Positions 26,666 to 34,781 are shown, counted from the first letter of the stretch. The stretch: 49,156 nt of DNA from Caryophanales bacterium UBA6259 (GCA_002441135.1 DJVJ01000016.1:1-49156); one strand, 5' to 3'. Made by a program: numbers and translations. Notes: generated by a model from the letters alone, not told the origin.

Positions 26666-27382
26666 ATGGAGAACGATACACTCAAACTTACAAGCGTGTT
26701 AGCAGATCCAACACGTTTTGCTATATATCAATTTATTTCAACTGCTAATCGACAAGTAAACACATTAGAAATAGCGGAAAAGTTCGGAATTCATCCCAAC
26801 GTCGCTCGTTTACACCTTACGAAGTTAGAAGATGTCAATCTATTAAAATCAGAAACGGAAAAAACAGGTCGTGGCGGTAGGCCGAGTAGAATTTATACCT
26901 TGTCTGATGAGGTAATCAGTCTACAATTTCCTCCAAGGGATTATCAATTATTAGCTAGGCTGGCGATTGAAACATTATTGAAAACCTTTGGCCAAGAGGG
27001 ACTAAAGGCTCTAAAGGAAATGGGCAGAAGCTTTGGAAGGGAAGCTGCAAGACAGTCTATGCTGAAAGATGGTATTGACAATACTAAGGCTTTACCTGTT
27101 GAAAAGAAAATCGATAGTGTAGAACGTTTAATTGTTGCTCAAGGCTTAAAGCCAAATGTTGAGTTGTTAGATGACCATACAATTCGCTTTTCAGTCAATA
27201 ATTGTATTTTTAATGAGACAGTTGACGCATTAAAAAATCACAGTATATGTGAAATGCACCATCACATGCTAGAGGGAATTTTTGAATCTTATTTTGGGGA
27301 TATTGATTTTATGCAGGATTCCTCCATTTCAGGTGGAGCTATGGCGTGTCAATATACCATTGTACGTTTACCAGTTCAATAA
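26666..27382 (+). CDS. Winged-helix (ArsR/SufR-like) regulator with conserved cysteines
   Basis: A 238-residue regulator. Residues 1-80 form a winged helix (ADPTRFAIYQFI start; recognition helix IHPNVARLHLTKLED; basic wing GRGGRPSRIY). The C-terminal domain has three cysteines at 180, 195 and 228, in NNCIFNE, ICEMHHHMLEGIF and MACQYTI. The arrangement recalls SufR-type (COG2345) regulators, whose C-terminal cysteines bind an iron-sulfur cluster. The first-to-second spacing is 14 residues and the His-rich stretch follows directly. Function as a redox or iron-sulfur sensor is inference. It has its own promoter and terminator. Confidence 0.78.
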   Translation: MENDTLKLTSVLADPTRFAIYQFISTANRQVNTLEIAEKFGIHPNVARLHLTKLEDVNLLKSETEKTGRGGRPSRIYTLSDEVISLQFPPRDYQLLARLAIETLLKTFGQEGLKALKEMGRSFGREAARQSMLKDGIDNTKALPVEKKIDSVERLIVAQGLKPNVELLDDHTIRFSVNNCIFNETVDALKNHSICEMHHHMLEGIFESYFGDIDFMQDSSISGGAMACQYTIVRLPVQ

Positions 27383-27387
27383 AAAAT

Positions 27388-27411
27388 AAAGGTAGGCATA
27401 TGCCTACCTTT
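27388..27411 (+). terminator. Terminator after the winged-helix regulator
   Basis: The 24-bp perfect palindrome AAAGGTAGGCAT/ATGCCTACCTTT begins 6 bp after the stop codon and is followed by TCTAAT. A second hairpin follows immediately (CGGATAGGAAA 27418-27428 with TTTCCTATCCG 27438-27448) without a U-tract. Confidence 0.75.
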
Positions 27412-27488
27412 TCTAATCGGATAGGAAAGTATAAGATTTTCCTATCCGAAATAAGAGCAGCTAACCTTTTGCCTACGCCTTAAAAGGG

Positions 27489-27514
27489 CTTGGCAAAAGC
27501 CAAGCTTTTCTAAT
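27489..27514 (-). repeat. 26-bp hairpin repeat, copy 1 (terminator of the MidA-like gene)
   Basis: On the minus strand this begins ATTAGAAAAGCTTGG and ends CTTTTGCCAAG. It is identical over 26 bp to 40076-40101. It contains the hairpin GCTTGGC-TTTT-GCCAAGC and lies 2 bp after the stop codon of the methyltransferase gene; CCTTTT follows. Confidence 0.7.
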
Positions 27515-27516
27515 AT

Positions 27517-28695
27517 TTAGAATGGGTACTTTTCCCAAGCTGGCTTCATAAATTGATATTCTTTTTCCTGCATTCCCTTCTGTTGTAGCATTACTTTAAA
27601 TGTATCTCCCATTTCTCCTGGAGTAATTAATTGACGTATTGCTCTATTTATTTTTAATGCTTGATCCTGAAATAGATCTCTCTCCTCAAAATTTTGAACA
27701 GGAATTAAATATTCCAAAATTCCACTACGAATCAGGAAATTCCCTTGGGTATCTAATAAAATAGTCTGTAATCCTACTTGCTCTCCGTATTTTTCTAATG
27801 CTGTGAAATTGACATGGGTTGTAATATCCTGGTCTCCAACATGCTGGAATGGATTATCATTTGCTAGATGCTGATGATAGCACATTAATGTTCCATTATG
27901 GCGATTGCTAGCATATAATTCTTCTGCAGGATGTCCATAATCAATTGTCATCACATAGCCTTGCTGAAGTTTTTTTCCAACAGCTTGAATCCACTCTATT
28001 GCATTTAAGTTTATTTCCGAAGTTTGGCCCTCTTTCAAATCTATTCTTTGTTCTATGAAATAATTGGAAAGAGCTTGATTACTAAGTTCTCCAATAACCT
28101 CTTCAAAAACTGCTTCATCATGATTCCATGTCACATAAATCTCTTTCAAATCCCCATTTACTTTTTTGACCATATGTACTGGGAAAGCATCAACTAATTC
28201 ATTAGAAAAAATCACTCCCTTTAGTGAGTCACCTAATTCCTCTAATTGACTAATCCACTGAACATGGTCTAGATGTTCACTAAGGTATTCTTCTTGTAAT
28301 TTAATGTGATATGGGCTAGTTTCAATCATAAAATAGGTAAGCTGAGAGTATATGTCAGGCTCCTTTAGCTTTAATTCTGCTAATACATCACGAGCAAACC
28401 TTCCATTTCCTCCACCAATCTCAATAATGCGATATTCTTGGTCTTCAACATAGGAGACTAACTCCGCTAATACTTTGGAGATTGTTTGACCAAAGACTGA
28501 TCCAACAGAAGAACTTGTGTAAAAATCAGCTTTTTTCCCTATTTTTTCTCGATCTTTTGTATAATAACCTAAATCCGGATAATATAAGGCCATTTCCATA
28601 TATCGTTTAAATGTTATTTTATTTTCGTTGCTATTAATAATTTCCTCAATAATTTTCCCTATCAATTTAGCTTCCATCTGCTGTTGTTGTGCCAT
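27517..28695 (-). CDS. MidA/NDUFAF7-type SAM-dependent methyltransferase
   Basis: A 392-residue protein of the COG1565 family. Residues 33-62 hold the typical KRYMEMALYYPDLGYYT segment, followed by DFYTSSSVGSVFG and the SAM-binding motif IIEIGGGNGRFARDVL near residue 95. IFSNELVDAFPVH and TIDYGHPAEELY are also family hallmarks. The mitochondrial homologue methylates an arginine of complex I subunit NDUFS2; the bacterial substrate is unknown. The start is the ATG at 28693-28695, behind AAAGGGAG. It is monocistronic, ending in a hairpin repeat. Confidence 0.85.
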   Translation of the reverse strand: MAQQQQMEAKLIGKIIEEIINSNENKITFKRYMEMALYYPDLGYYTKDREKIGKKADFYTSSSVGSVFGQTISKVLAELVSYVEDQEYRIIEIGGGNGRFARDVLAELKLKEPDIYSQLTYFMIETSPYHIKLQEEYLSEHLDHVQWISQLEELGDSLKGVIFSNELVDAFPVHMVKKVNGDLKEIYVTWNHDEAVFEEVIGELSNQALSNYFIEQRIDLKEGQTSEINLNAIEWIQAVGKKLQQGYVMTIDYGHPAEELYASNRHNGTLMCYHQHLANDNPFQHVGDQDITTHVNFTALEKYGEQVGLQTILLDTQGNFLIRSGILEYLIPVQNFEERDLFQDQALKINRAIRQLITPGEMGDTFKVMLQQKGMQEKEYQFMKPAWEKYPF

Positions 28696-28761
28696 TTTAT
28701 ACTCCCTTTCTATCAAAAAAATCAGTTTCTACACTTAATTAGAAAATAATGTTTAAAACTA

Positions 28762-28790
28762 TTGACATGTTGTAAATGTTATATTAATAT
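28762..28790 (+). promoter_or_regulatory. Promoter of the candidate small RNA
   Basis: TTGACA (28762-28767), a 17-bp spacer and TAATAT (28785-28790). A downstream TATAAT is 3 bp further on. The predicted start is near 28797. No plus-strand coding gene follows, which argues that the transcript is the RNA described below. Confidence 0.65.
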
Positions 28791-28796
28791 AATATC

Positions 28797-28930
28797 AAGA
28801 ACCACTCATAAATGAAATGTTAAGGTTCAGTTAAATGACTTGGTTACCCCAAACCATGTCCCCCTAAAGAATAAGTGTAACAGAACTTAACCTCCCCTAA
28901 ATAACCTCCTTAATTGGAGGTTATTTTTTT
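28797..28930 (+). ncRNA. Candidate trans-acting small RNA with C-rich motifs
   Basis: A roughly 133-nt transcript is predicted between the promoter above and a strong plus-strand terminator (AAATAACCTCC/GGAGGTTATTT, 28899-28926, then Ts). No open reading frame of note lies inside. A long imperfect stem pairs 28820-28833 (TTAAGGTTCAGTTA) with 28878-28890 (TAACAGAACTTAA). Within it TGGTT/AACCA (28841-28845 and 28852-28856) presents the loop ACCCCA. Two further C-runs lie at 28860-28864 and 28894-28897. Unpaired C-rich motifs are typical of Firmicutes sRNAs such as RoxS/RsaE that pair with Shine-Dalgarno sequences. The nearest plus-strand gene upstream already has a terminator at 27388. I do not recognise it as a named family. 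The 3' end is antisense to the end of the CapA-like gene. Confidence 0.6.
28899..28930 (+). terminator. Intrinsic terminator of the candidate sRNA
   Basis: An 11-bp stem, AAATAACCTCC/GGAGGTTATTT, with a 6-nt loop and a T-tract to 28930 on the plus strand. The opposite strand lacks a U-tract, so the hairpin is directional and not the terminator of the convergent CapA-like gene, whose stop codon lies in the loop. Confidence 0.85.
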
Positions 28931-29989
28931 TATTCCAAAAATGTGTTCAAAGAGCTCCTGCCCCTTTAGCCAAACTTCTTCTTCAATCAATGGATTTTTC
29001 TCCTTTAATGGCAATATACGATAATTAATTTTCCCCTGAGTTCTCGTCTTCAGTACATAAGTGGGAATTGCGTCTGCTTCAACAAGCTCTACTCTATTTT
29101 TTATAGCATCTTTTTGAAGATGTAGATATAATATAGTGCCATAATCCTTCCATTCCCATCGTTGATCACTGATAAAATTACCTAAAGAATAGATAACACC
29201 CTTGCCATTCAAGATCTCTAAAGGCTGAACAACATGTGGATGACTTCCTAAAACAAAATCCACTCCTAGTTCCATTAGTTCACTTGTCCATTGTTTTTGT
29301 GTTTCACTTGGAAAACGCTGATATTCATCCCCATAATGAATCATCGCAACAATATAATCTACTTCCGCTTCCTCTAATTTTTTTAAATCCTCTTTTATTT
29401 TTTCAAGATTATATACATTAACCATATATGGCTTATTTTTAGGAAGTGGAATACCATTTGTTCCGTAAGTATAAGCAATAACGCCTATACTAATTCCTTT
29501 TTTCTCAAGAATTAGTGGCTTGTTTCGTTCTTCCTCTGTTCGAAAGGTACCGGTATGAAGTATTTCCAATTCATCCAAATGATCTAAAGTTTTTACAAGC
29601 CCTTTTTCAAATTGGTCTAAGGAATGATTGTTTGCAGTTGTTAATACATCAACTCCAGCTTCTTTCAAAGATTGAGCTATTTCCATGGGAGCATTAAATC
29701 TTGGATAGCCGTTATAGCCCATTGCTTGACCAGCTAATGGTGTTTCTAGATTTCCTATTACCCAATCAGCTTGAGCAAATATCGATTTTACTTCATCAAA
29801 ATAAGTATCGTAGTTGTATTCTTTTGTTACTGGATTATACCCAGCATTAGTAACAGGCGTATGCATCATTATATCGCCAACCACCATAATTTCAATTTGA
29901 GGCTGCATCGTCTCTTCTACCATCGGAATAATAGGTGTAATGGTCGGAAATAGCATCATCAAACTAAATAACGTGTTAAATACCCCCAT
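28910..29989 (-). CDS. CapA family protein (poly-gamma-glutamate synthesis type)
   Basis: A 359-residue secreted or membrane-anchored metallophosphatase-like protein. The N-terminus (LFSLMMLFPTITPIIPM) is a likely signal sequence or anchor. The CapA/PGA_cap domain motifs appear in order: VVGDIMMH, GNLETPLAG, TTANNHSLDQ, GSHPHVVQPLE and IYSLGNFISDQ. CapA takes part in poly-gamma-glutamate export or polymerisation, but capB and capC are not nearby and stand-alone CapA-like proteins are common in Bacillales, so a capsule role is not supported. It starts behind GGGAGAG, downstream of the MBL gene by 36 bp in opposite operon order (MBL is downstream). Confidence 0.82.
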   Translation of the reverse strand: MGVFNTLFSLMMLFPTITPIIPMVEETMQPQIEIMVVGDIMMHTPVTNAGYNPVTKEYNYDTYFDEVKSIFAQADWVIGNLETPLAGQAMGYNGYPRFNAPMEIAQSLKEAGVDVLTTANNHSLDQFEKGLVKTLDHLDELEILHTGTFRTEEERNKPLILEKKGISIGVIAYTYGTNGIPLPKNKPYMVNVYNLEKIKEDLKKLEEAEVDYIVAMIHYGDEYQRFPSETQKQWTSELMELGVDFVLGSHPHVVQPLEILNGKGVIYSLGNFISDQRWEWKDYGTILYLHLQKDAIKNRVELVEADAIPTYVLKTRTQGKINYRILPLKEKNPLIEEEVWLKGQELFEHIFGIKKITSN

Positions 29990-30025
29990 AATAACTCTCC
30001 CTTGAAAAAAGATTATATATCTTAT

Positions 30026-30661
30026 TTATCTATTCATGGTGGATAAAAACGGATTATATTTTGTTTCCTCACCAATCGAAGTCTTTTCCCCGTGTCCTGG
30101 AAGTACTGTTGTATTTGTTGGCAATGTTAAAAGCTGATTTTTAATACTTCTTAATAATTGATGATAATTTCCACCGAATAAATCGGTTCTACCAATAGAA
30201 CGATAAAACAAAGTATCCCCTGTAAAAAGATATGGCTTAATATAGTAAGAAATTCCTCCAGGGGTGTGCCCTGGCGTTCTAATAATCTGGATGGTAAAAG
30301 ATCCGATTTGTAGGGAATTTTCATCTTTAATTACCTGCTCTGCAGGCTTCAATTTGATTTCACCAAAATATTCCGGGAGTCTTTTCGAACCATTATAATC
30401 CGGATTTTGTAGCCATTCCTGTTCGTGTTCTTCCACAAATACTGGCACAGACAACTTTTCTCTTAAGTAAGAAAGCCCTGCAATATGGTCTAAATGAGTA
30501 TGAGTTAACAAAATTGCTTGTAACGTTATTTTATTTTCTTCTAAATAATCGGTGATTGGTTTAGGAGATGCACCAGCATCAATTAAAATTGCTTGATCTT
30601 TTTCTATCAGAAGATAGCTATTCATTTCAAATTCACTTAATACAAATCGCTTGATTTTCAT
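30026..30661 (-). CDS. MBL-fold metallohydrolase (glyoxalase II-like)
   Basis: A 211-residue metallo-beta-lactamase-fold hydrolase. The zinc motif THTHLDH gives His54, His56, Asp58 and His59. Later ligands lie in RTPGHTPGG, FTGDTLF and VLPGHGEKTSIGEE. Size and motifs match the YqgX/hydroxyacylglutathione-hydrolase-like group; in an organism that may lack bacillithiol the true substrate is uncertain. The ATG is preceded by AAAGGAG. It lies between phoH, with a terminator in between, and the CapA-like gene, in the order phoH, MBL and then away from CapA. Confidence 0.85.
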   Translation of the reverse strand: MKIKRFVLSEFEMNSYLLIEKDQAILIDAGASPKPITDYLEENKITLQAILLTHTHLDHIAGLSYLREKLSVPVFVEEHEQEWLQNPDYNGSKRLPEYFGEIKLKPAEQVIKDENSLQIGSFTIQIIRTPGHTPGGISYYIKPYLFTGDTLFYRSIGRTDLFGGNYHQLLRSIKNQLLTLPTNTTVLPGHGEKTSIGEETKYNPFLSTMNR

Positions 30662-30736
30662 GATAAACTCCTTTAAAAGCTTTTATCTGTCCTTTTACTT
30701 TCCATTTGATTTTAACCTAAAAGCAAAAATTATAAA

Positions 30737-30777
30737 AGCTTAGCTTTTGCCAAGCTATTGCTTGGTAAAACTAAGCT
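30737..30777 (-). terminator. Terminator after phoH, containing a diverged hairpin-repeat unit
   Basis: GCTTAGCTTTTGCCAAGC (30738-30755) pairs with GCTTGGTAAAACTAAGC (30760-30776), with one bulge and one mismatch. On the minus strand TTTTATAATTTTT follows. Each arm resembles the 26-bp repeat found at 27489 and 40076. Confidence 0.75.
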
Positions 30778-30799
30778 GTCCTTACTTTCTATATTTGAA

Positions 30800-32131
30800 C
30801 TATAAAAGATCTGCCGCTAATTGTGCTAGCTTTGACCTCTCTCCTTTAACCAATTGGATATGTCCACTTATCTCTTCATTTTTAAACCGTTCTACTACAT
30901 AGGTTAGGCCGTTATTTGTTGCGTCTAAGTATGGATGATCAATTTGTTCTGGGTCACCCATCAACACAATTTTACTTCCATCTCCAACACGTGAAATAAT
31001 GGTTTTTACCTCATGCTTTGTTAAATTCTGAGCTTCATCTATAATGATAAATTGATTAGGAATACTTCGACCACGAATATATGTTAATGCTTCTACTTGT
31101 AGACTACCCATTCCAGCTAAAATCTTATTTAGTTCTCCAGGTTTTTTTGCATTAAACAAAAACTCTAAATTATCATAAATAGGTTGCATCCATGGACGTA
31201 GCTTTTCGTCTTTATCACCAGGTAAAAAACCTAAATCATTTCCTAATGGGATAACAGGCCTTGCAACTAACAATTTATTATAAAGCTGTTCATCCTCCAC
31301 CTTTAATAAACCTACTGCCAAAGAAAGCAATGTTTTACCGGTTCCAGCTTTTCCAGTCATTGTTACTAATGAAATCTGATCATCCATTAATATTTCTAAC
31401 GCCATTTTTTGTTGGACATTCCTAGGATTAATTCCCCAAATACCATCTTGAATATGAAGAGGAACAACATGGGTTAAACGATTATTTACTTTAACTAGTG
31501 CTGATTTATTCGTGCCACATTCATCTTTTAAAATATAAAATTCATTTGGGTATACTTTATTTTTTAATCCTAGTTCCTTTAAGCTTAAGCTTTTGTCTTC
31601 ATAAAACTGGTCGATTAAACTTCCTGGAACAAACTCTTCATAGAATCCAGGATAAAAATCCGTATCTTGAATCACCCGATCTGAAAGGAAATCTTCTGCC
31701 TTTATACCTAAGGCATCCGCTTTTACCCTTACTAAGGCATCTTTACTTACTAAAATAACCGGTTTTCCTTTTCCTCCTTTTTCTAACTCCTCCAAATGAA
31801 GATTCATTGCGACCGCCAAAATCCGATTATCATTTGTCATTTCGCCAAAGGTATGCTGCAGTCTTTGAAATGACTTATGATTGAGCTCGACTCTAAGAGT
31901 TCCTCCATTCTCTAGCTTTACACCAGTATGCAATTTCCCTACTTCCCTCAGACCATCTAACAGCCGGGATACCTTTCTCGCATTCCTTCCAATTTCGTCC
32001 ATGAGTCTTTTTTTACCATCCACTTCCTCTAAAACTACCGCTGGGATAATAACTGCGTTATCTTGAAATGCAAAGAGCGCTCTTGGATCTTGCAGTAATA
32101 CATTAGTATCCAAGACATAGATTTTTTCCAA
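30800..32131 (-). CDS. ylaK: PhoH family protein with N-terminal PIN domain (YlaK-like)
   Basis: A 443-residue two-domain protein. The N-terminal PIN nuclease domain (about residues 3-145) begins YVLDTNVLLQDP with the acidic residue Asp8. The C-terminal PhoH ATPase/helicase domain has Walker A GKAGTGKT (260-267) and Walker B-like IIIDEAQ (362-368). PhoH2 proteins couple RNA unwinding and cleavage in mycobacteria. It is divergent from the YlaJ-like lipoprotein gene, as in the ylaJ-ylaK neighbourhood of B. subtilis. The 183-bp gap between the two holds no other gene. Confidence 0.88.
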   Translation of the reverse strand: MEKIYVLDTNVLLQDPRALFAFQDNAVIIPAVVLEEVDGKKRLMDEIGRNARKVSRLLDGLREVGKLHTGVKLENGGTLRVELNHKSFQRLQHTFGEMTNDNRILAVAMNLHLEELEKGGKGKPVILVSKDALVRVKADALGIKAEDFLSDRVIQDTDFYPGFYEEFVPGSLIDQFYEDKSLSLKELGLKNKVYPNEFYILKDECGTNKSALVKVNNRLTHVVPLHIQDGIWGINPRNVQQKMALEILMDDQISLVTMTGKAGTGKTLLSLAVGLLKVEDEQLYNKLLVARPVIPLGNDLGFLPGDKDEKLRPWMQPIYDNLEFLFNAKKPGELNKILAGMGSLQVEALTYIRGRSIPNQFIIIDEAQNLTKHEVKTIISRVGDGSKIVLMGDPEQIDHPYLDATNNGLTYVVERFKNEEISGHIQLVKGERSKLAQLAADLL

Positions 32132-32314
32132 AGTGTCTCCTCCCTAAAAAAAACAATTTGGTAATAGTAATCAAAACATCCTTCTTTTATATTGTATGCA
32201 TGAAATCCTAAACATGAATTGATATTTGTGATTGATTATACATTGAATTTTTTTTGCTGGTTAAACTAAAGAAAAGATGCTATTCCATAGTTAAATTTGA
32301 AAGGATGGAATTTA

Positions 32315-32911
32315 ATGCGAAAGCGTATCATAATCCTAATTCTTTTGGCTCTTATTACAACTATCGGTTGTCAAGCACGCAACACTCCTCCCGGAAATGA
32401 AGCAGCACCGCCCGATGGAAAAATAGAGAAAACTGAGCGAGTTCCTCAAACTGCTCGCAATCCTAAACGCGATAAGGATCCAACAGAGGTTGCATTTCGT
32501 TTAGCTAAATTAGCGAATCGTATTCCACAGGTAAATGATGCAATTGTTATCGTATTTGGGGATTATGCTATTGTAGGTATTGATATCGATGCCACTTTAG
32601 ACCGTTCAAGAGCAGGGACCATTAAATATACTGTAGCTGAGGCCCTAAAGGATGATCCAATGGGTGCGAAAGCATTAGTAACCAGTGATCCTGATATAAT
32701 GCAAAGATTAAGGGACATGAATGAGGATATTAAACTTGGTCATCCAATTAAAGGTTTTGCTGAGGAATTATCGGATATTATGGCGCGAATAATGCCACAA
32801 GCACCAAAAGCAGTTCCAAAGAAAGAAGAGCCACCATCAAAGGAAAACCAACAAAAATTAAATCAAACTAAAAATCCAAAAGCTCCTAATAAGGATTTAA
32901 AGGAACAATAA
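32315..32911 (+). CDS. ylaJ: YhcN/YlaJ family sporulation lipoprotein
   Basis: A 198-residue lipoprotein with signal MRKRIIILILLALITTIGC, a lipobox ending in Cys19, then a proline-rich linker and a YhcN/YlaJ domain (about residues 55-155). The domain includes VNDAIVIVFGDYAIVGIDID and the RAGTIKYTVAEALK segment. The C-terminal tail is rich in K, P, N and Q. Family members are found in spores or the forespore membrane and affect germination or outgrowth. I chose the ATG at 32315 because GGATGG precedes it; an in-frame TTG 18 bp upstream is less likely. Confidence 0.82.
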   Translation: MRKRIIILILLALITTIGCQARNTPPGNEAAPPDGKIEKTERVPQTARNPKRDKDPTEVAFRLAKLANRIPQVNDAIVIVFGDYAIVGIDIDATLDRSRAGTIKYTVAEALKDDPMGAKALVTSDPDIMQRLRDMNEDIKLGHPIKGFAEELSDIMARIMPQAPKAVPKKEEPPSKENQQKLNQTKNPKAPNKDLKEQ

Positions 32912-32925
32912 ATACAGCAAACTAA

Positions 32926-32950
32926 AAAGGACCCTAATTCCGGGTCCTTT
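32926..32950. terminator. Bidirectional terminator between ylaJ and the split-barrel gene
   Basis: A 9-bp stem, AAAGGACCC/GGGTCCTTT, with a 7-nt loop, A-rich on the 5' side and T-rich on the 3' side. It serves convergent genes. Confidence 0.85.
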
Positions 32951-32956
32951 ATCACG

Positions 32957-33412
32957 TTACTTATAATTTTTTAAAGCCGTAAGCACCTGTTGATCTAATT
33001 TTTCTGCAGCTGCTGGATTGTACGTTTTTTGATATTCAGGTGGTGAGCTAATTTTTGAACCATAAAACATTACCTCATGAACACTTTCCACATCGACCTC
33101 GACAATTGCAAGCTTAAAAGGAATACCCTCAATTTCCTCTGTTAAAAGATTCCCTTTACCATTAATGGAATAAATCGTTTCTCCACTAAACATTGACAAT
33201 GCCACATTTTGATTTGCTTTTATATTGGTAATGATTTGGGATTTGCTGTCCACAGAAAAACGGATTTTTTTTGTGGTTGGTGCAAAAACCCACGAAACAG
33301 CATTTACGAATGGTTGCTTATTCTCATAAATTGTAGACAATAAAACCAAATCAAATTTTTGTAGATTTTGGTACAATGAATCAGGTAACTCATTTATTAA
33401 ATCTTTGGCCAT
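32957..33412 (-). CDS. Pyridoxamine 5'-phosphate oxidase-like flavin split-barrel protein
   Basis: A 151-residue protein with the split-barrel pattern of PNPOx-like FMN-binding proteins: LVLLSTIYENKQPFVNAVSWVFAP, then IRFSVDSKSQIITNIKANQNVALSMF. These strands and the helix are typical of the flavin-binding half. Its enzymatic activity cannot be assigned. It resembles small general-stress FMN proteins and could correspond to YlaL given the ylaJ/ylaK neighbours, but I am not certain. The stop codon lies 6 bp from the shared terminator. Confidence 0.65.
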   Translation of the reverse strand: MAKDLINELPDSLYQNLQKFDLVLLSTIYENKQPFVNAVSWVFAPTTKKIRFSVDSKSQIITNIKANQNVALSMFSGETIYSINGKGNLLTEEIEGIPFKLAIVEVDVESVHEVMFYGSKISSPPEYQKTYNPAAAEKLDQQVLTALKNYK

Positions 33413-33586
33413 CCTTAAGACACTCTCCTTTATAATGACATTAACTCATAAAAAACCTATCTTATTTTACATTAAAAAATGGAATAATATACAAAATAAT
33501 CATAGCATTCTTTTAAATATCTTAGCTTTTCATGGTATGTTTTGTCATTAAATTAAGTGTAATCTAGTGTCAAAAAGTAAATTCTT

Positions 33587-33871
33587 CTAGTTATATTTAG
33601 GTTCCTTTTCAATATCATCTAATAATTTATCGACGAAATTTAGATCAAAGGTTTTTTTATTTATCTCACCATTTTGAAGTTTATACGTTACAGTATATGC
33701 TAAAGCGTCTCGCTCATAGCTAATCTCTTCTATTTGATGATCCTCTAATAATATTTCTCTAAAGAAATCTCTAGTTTCTTTTGCAGCAGTGTCTGATGGT
33801 CTTCCCTCATAAACTACAGCGATTTGTAACCAGTTAAATATTGCATCCTGAATTTTCATGATTAAAAACAC
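33587..33871 (-). CDS. Conserved small protein of unknown function
   Basis: About 90-94 residues. The start is either the GTG at 33869-33871 or the ATG four codons in. The protein is soluble and mixed alpha/beta, with no transmembrane segment or cysteine. It contains GRPSDTAAKETRDFF and a C-terminal EKEPKYN. I recognise it only as Bacillales-like and cannot assign a family or role. It sits 63 bp upstream of the nfo stop region and 174 bp from the split-barrel gene; that larger gap holds no visible element. Confidence 0.55.
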   Translation of the reverse strand: MFLIMKIQDAIFNWLQIAVVYEGRPSDTAAKETRDFFREILLEDHQIEEISYERDALAYTVTYKLQNGEINKKTFDLNFVDKLLDDIEKEPKYN

Positions 33872-33934
33872 ATCCCATCCAAATCTAGAATATTTCTCTT
33901 GAGCTTATTCTGAGTGGTTTTCTAAAAGTTTCTG

Positions 33935-34765
33935 TTAAGCTCTTAAATCGTGTAAATATAAAATTTCCTCTTTATATTCCTCTTCTTTTGCTACTGGTGT
34001 TTCAAGAATAAATGGCAAGTGGCTAAGTTTTTTAGCTTGTAAAAACTTTTGTAATGCTTTTTCACCAATTTCTCCCTGACCAATTTTTTCGTGACGATCC
34101 TTTCGGCTATCAAAAGGAACCTTGCTATCATTGAAATGAATAACTTCAATATTCTCTAGATAGCCAGTTTCCTCCATTATCTGTAAGAAATCTTCAAAGG
34201 TTTCTTCATTCCATTGGCCAGCAGCAAAAGCATGACAAGTATCAAAACAAAAACCGATTTTTTCTGGATATTTAGTAGCATTTCGAATGTCCATTAACGT
34301 TTTAGGATCTAATCCTAATTCAGTTCCTTGTCCAGCAGTATTTTCCAATAATAGTTTCGTTGGACCATCATACTGCTCAAGAATAAGGTCAAGGGTTTCA
34401 ATCATCCTTTTTAGACCATATTCTTCCCCTTCTCCAACATGTTTTCCACAATGGACTACTGCACCAATCGCACCATAGGCCTCAGCGATATGCAAATCCT
34501 CCACAATGGAACGGATGGTTACTTCTTGTAAATCCTCTTTTGGAGTCGAAAGGTTGGTGATATACGGAGTATGACAGACAACCGCAATATTGTTTTCACG
34601 ACAAAGAGCTACTCCCTTTGCCGCATCCTTAACATCTACTTTTTTCGGTCTTAAACCTCTTGGATTTTTAGTAAAAACCTGAAATGCGTTAGCACCTAAT
34701 TCTAGCGCCTGATTTGCCGCTTTTTCTAAGCCTTTTCCTATGCTAATATGACATCCTATTTGCAC
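33935..34765 (-). CDS. nfo: Endonuclease IV (AP endonuclease) Nfo
   Basis: A 276-residue TIM-barrel apurinic/apyrimidinic endonuclease of base-excision repair. It carries the three AP-endonuclease family 2 signatures in order: LLLENTAGQG (about residues 137-146), GFCFDTCHAFAAG (about 170-182) and HFNDSKVPFDSRKDRHEKIG (about 212-231), which supply the zinc ligands. The start is GTG (34763-34765) behind GAGGTGG. It follows typA by 16 bp in the same direction, so the two are probably co-transcribed. Confidence 0.93.
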   Translation of the reverse strand: MQIGCHISIGKGLEKAANQALELGANAFQVFTKNPRGLRPKKVDVKDAAKGVALCRENNIAVVCHTPYITNLSTPKEDLQEVTIRSIVEDLHIAEAYGAIGAVVHCGKHVGEGEEYGLKRMIETLDLILEQYDGPTKLLLENTAGQGTELGLDPKTLMDIRNATKYPEKIGFCFDTCHAFAAGQWNEETFEDFLQIMEETGYLENIEVIHFNDSKVPFDSRKDRHEKIGQGEIGEKALQKFLQAKKLSHLPFILETPVAKEEEYKEEILYLHDLRA

Positions 34766-34781
34766 ATTTAACCACCTCGAT

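Noticed and set aside
27418..27448. Second hairpin after the winged-helix regulator as a separate small RNA or terminator
   Set aside because: An 11-bp stem is present but there is no U-tract on either strand and no promoter; it is mentioned only with the neighbouring terminator.
28910..29989. CapA-like gene as part of a poly-gamma-glutamate capsule operon
   Set aside because: No capB, capC or capE homologue is nearby; stand-alone CapA-like proteins are common.
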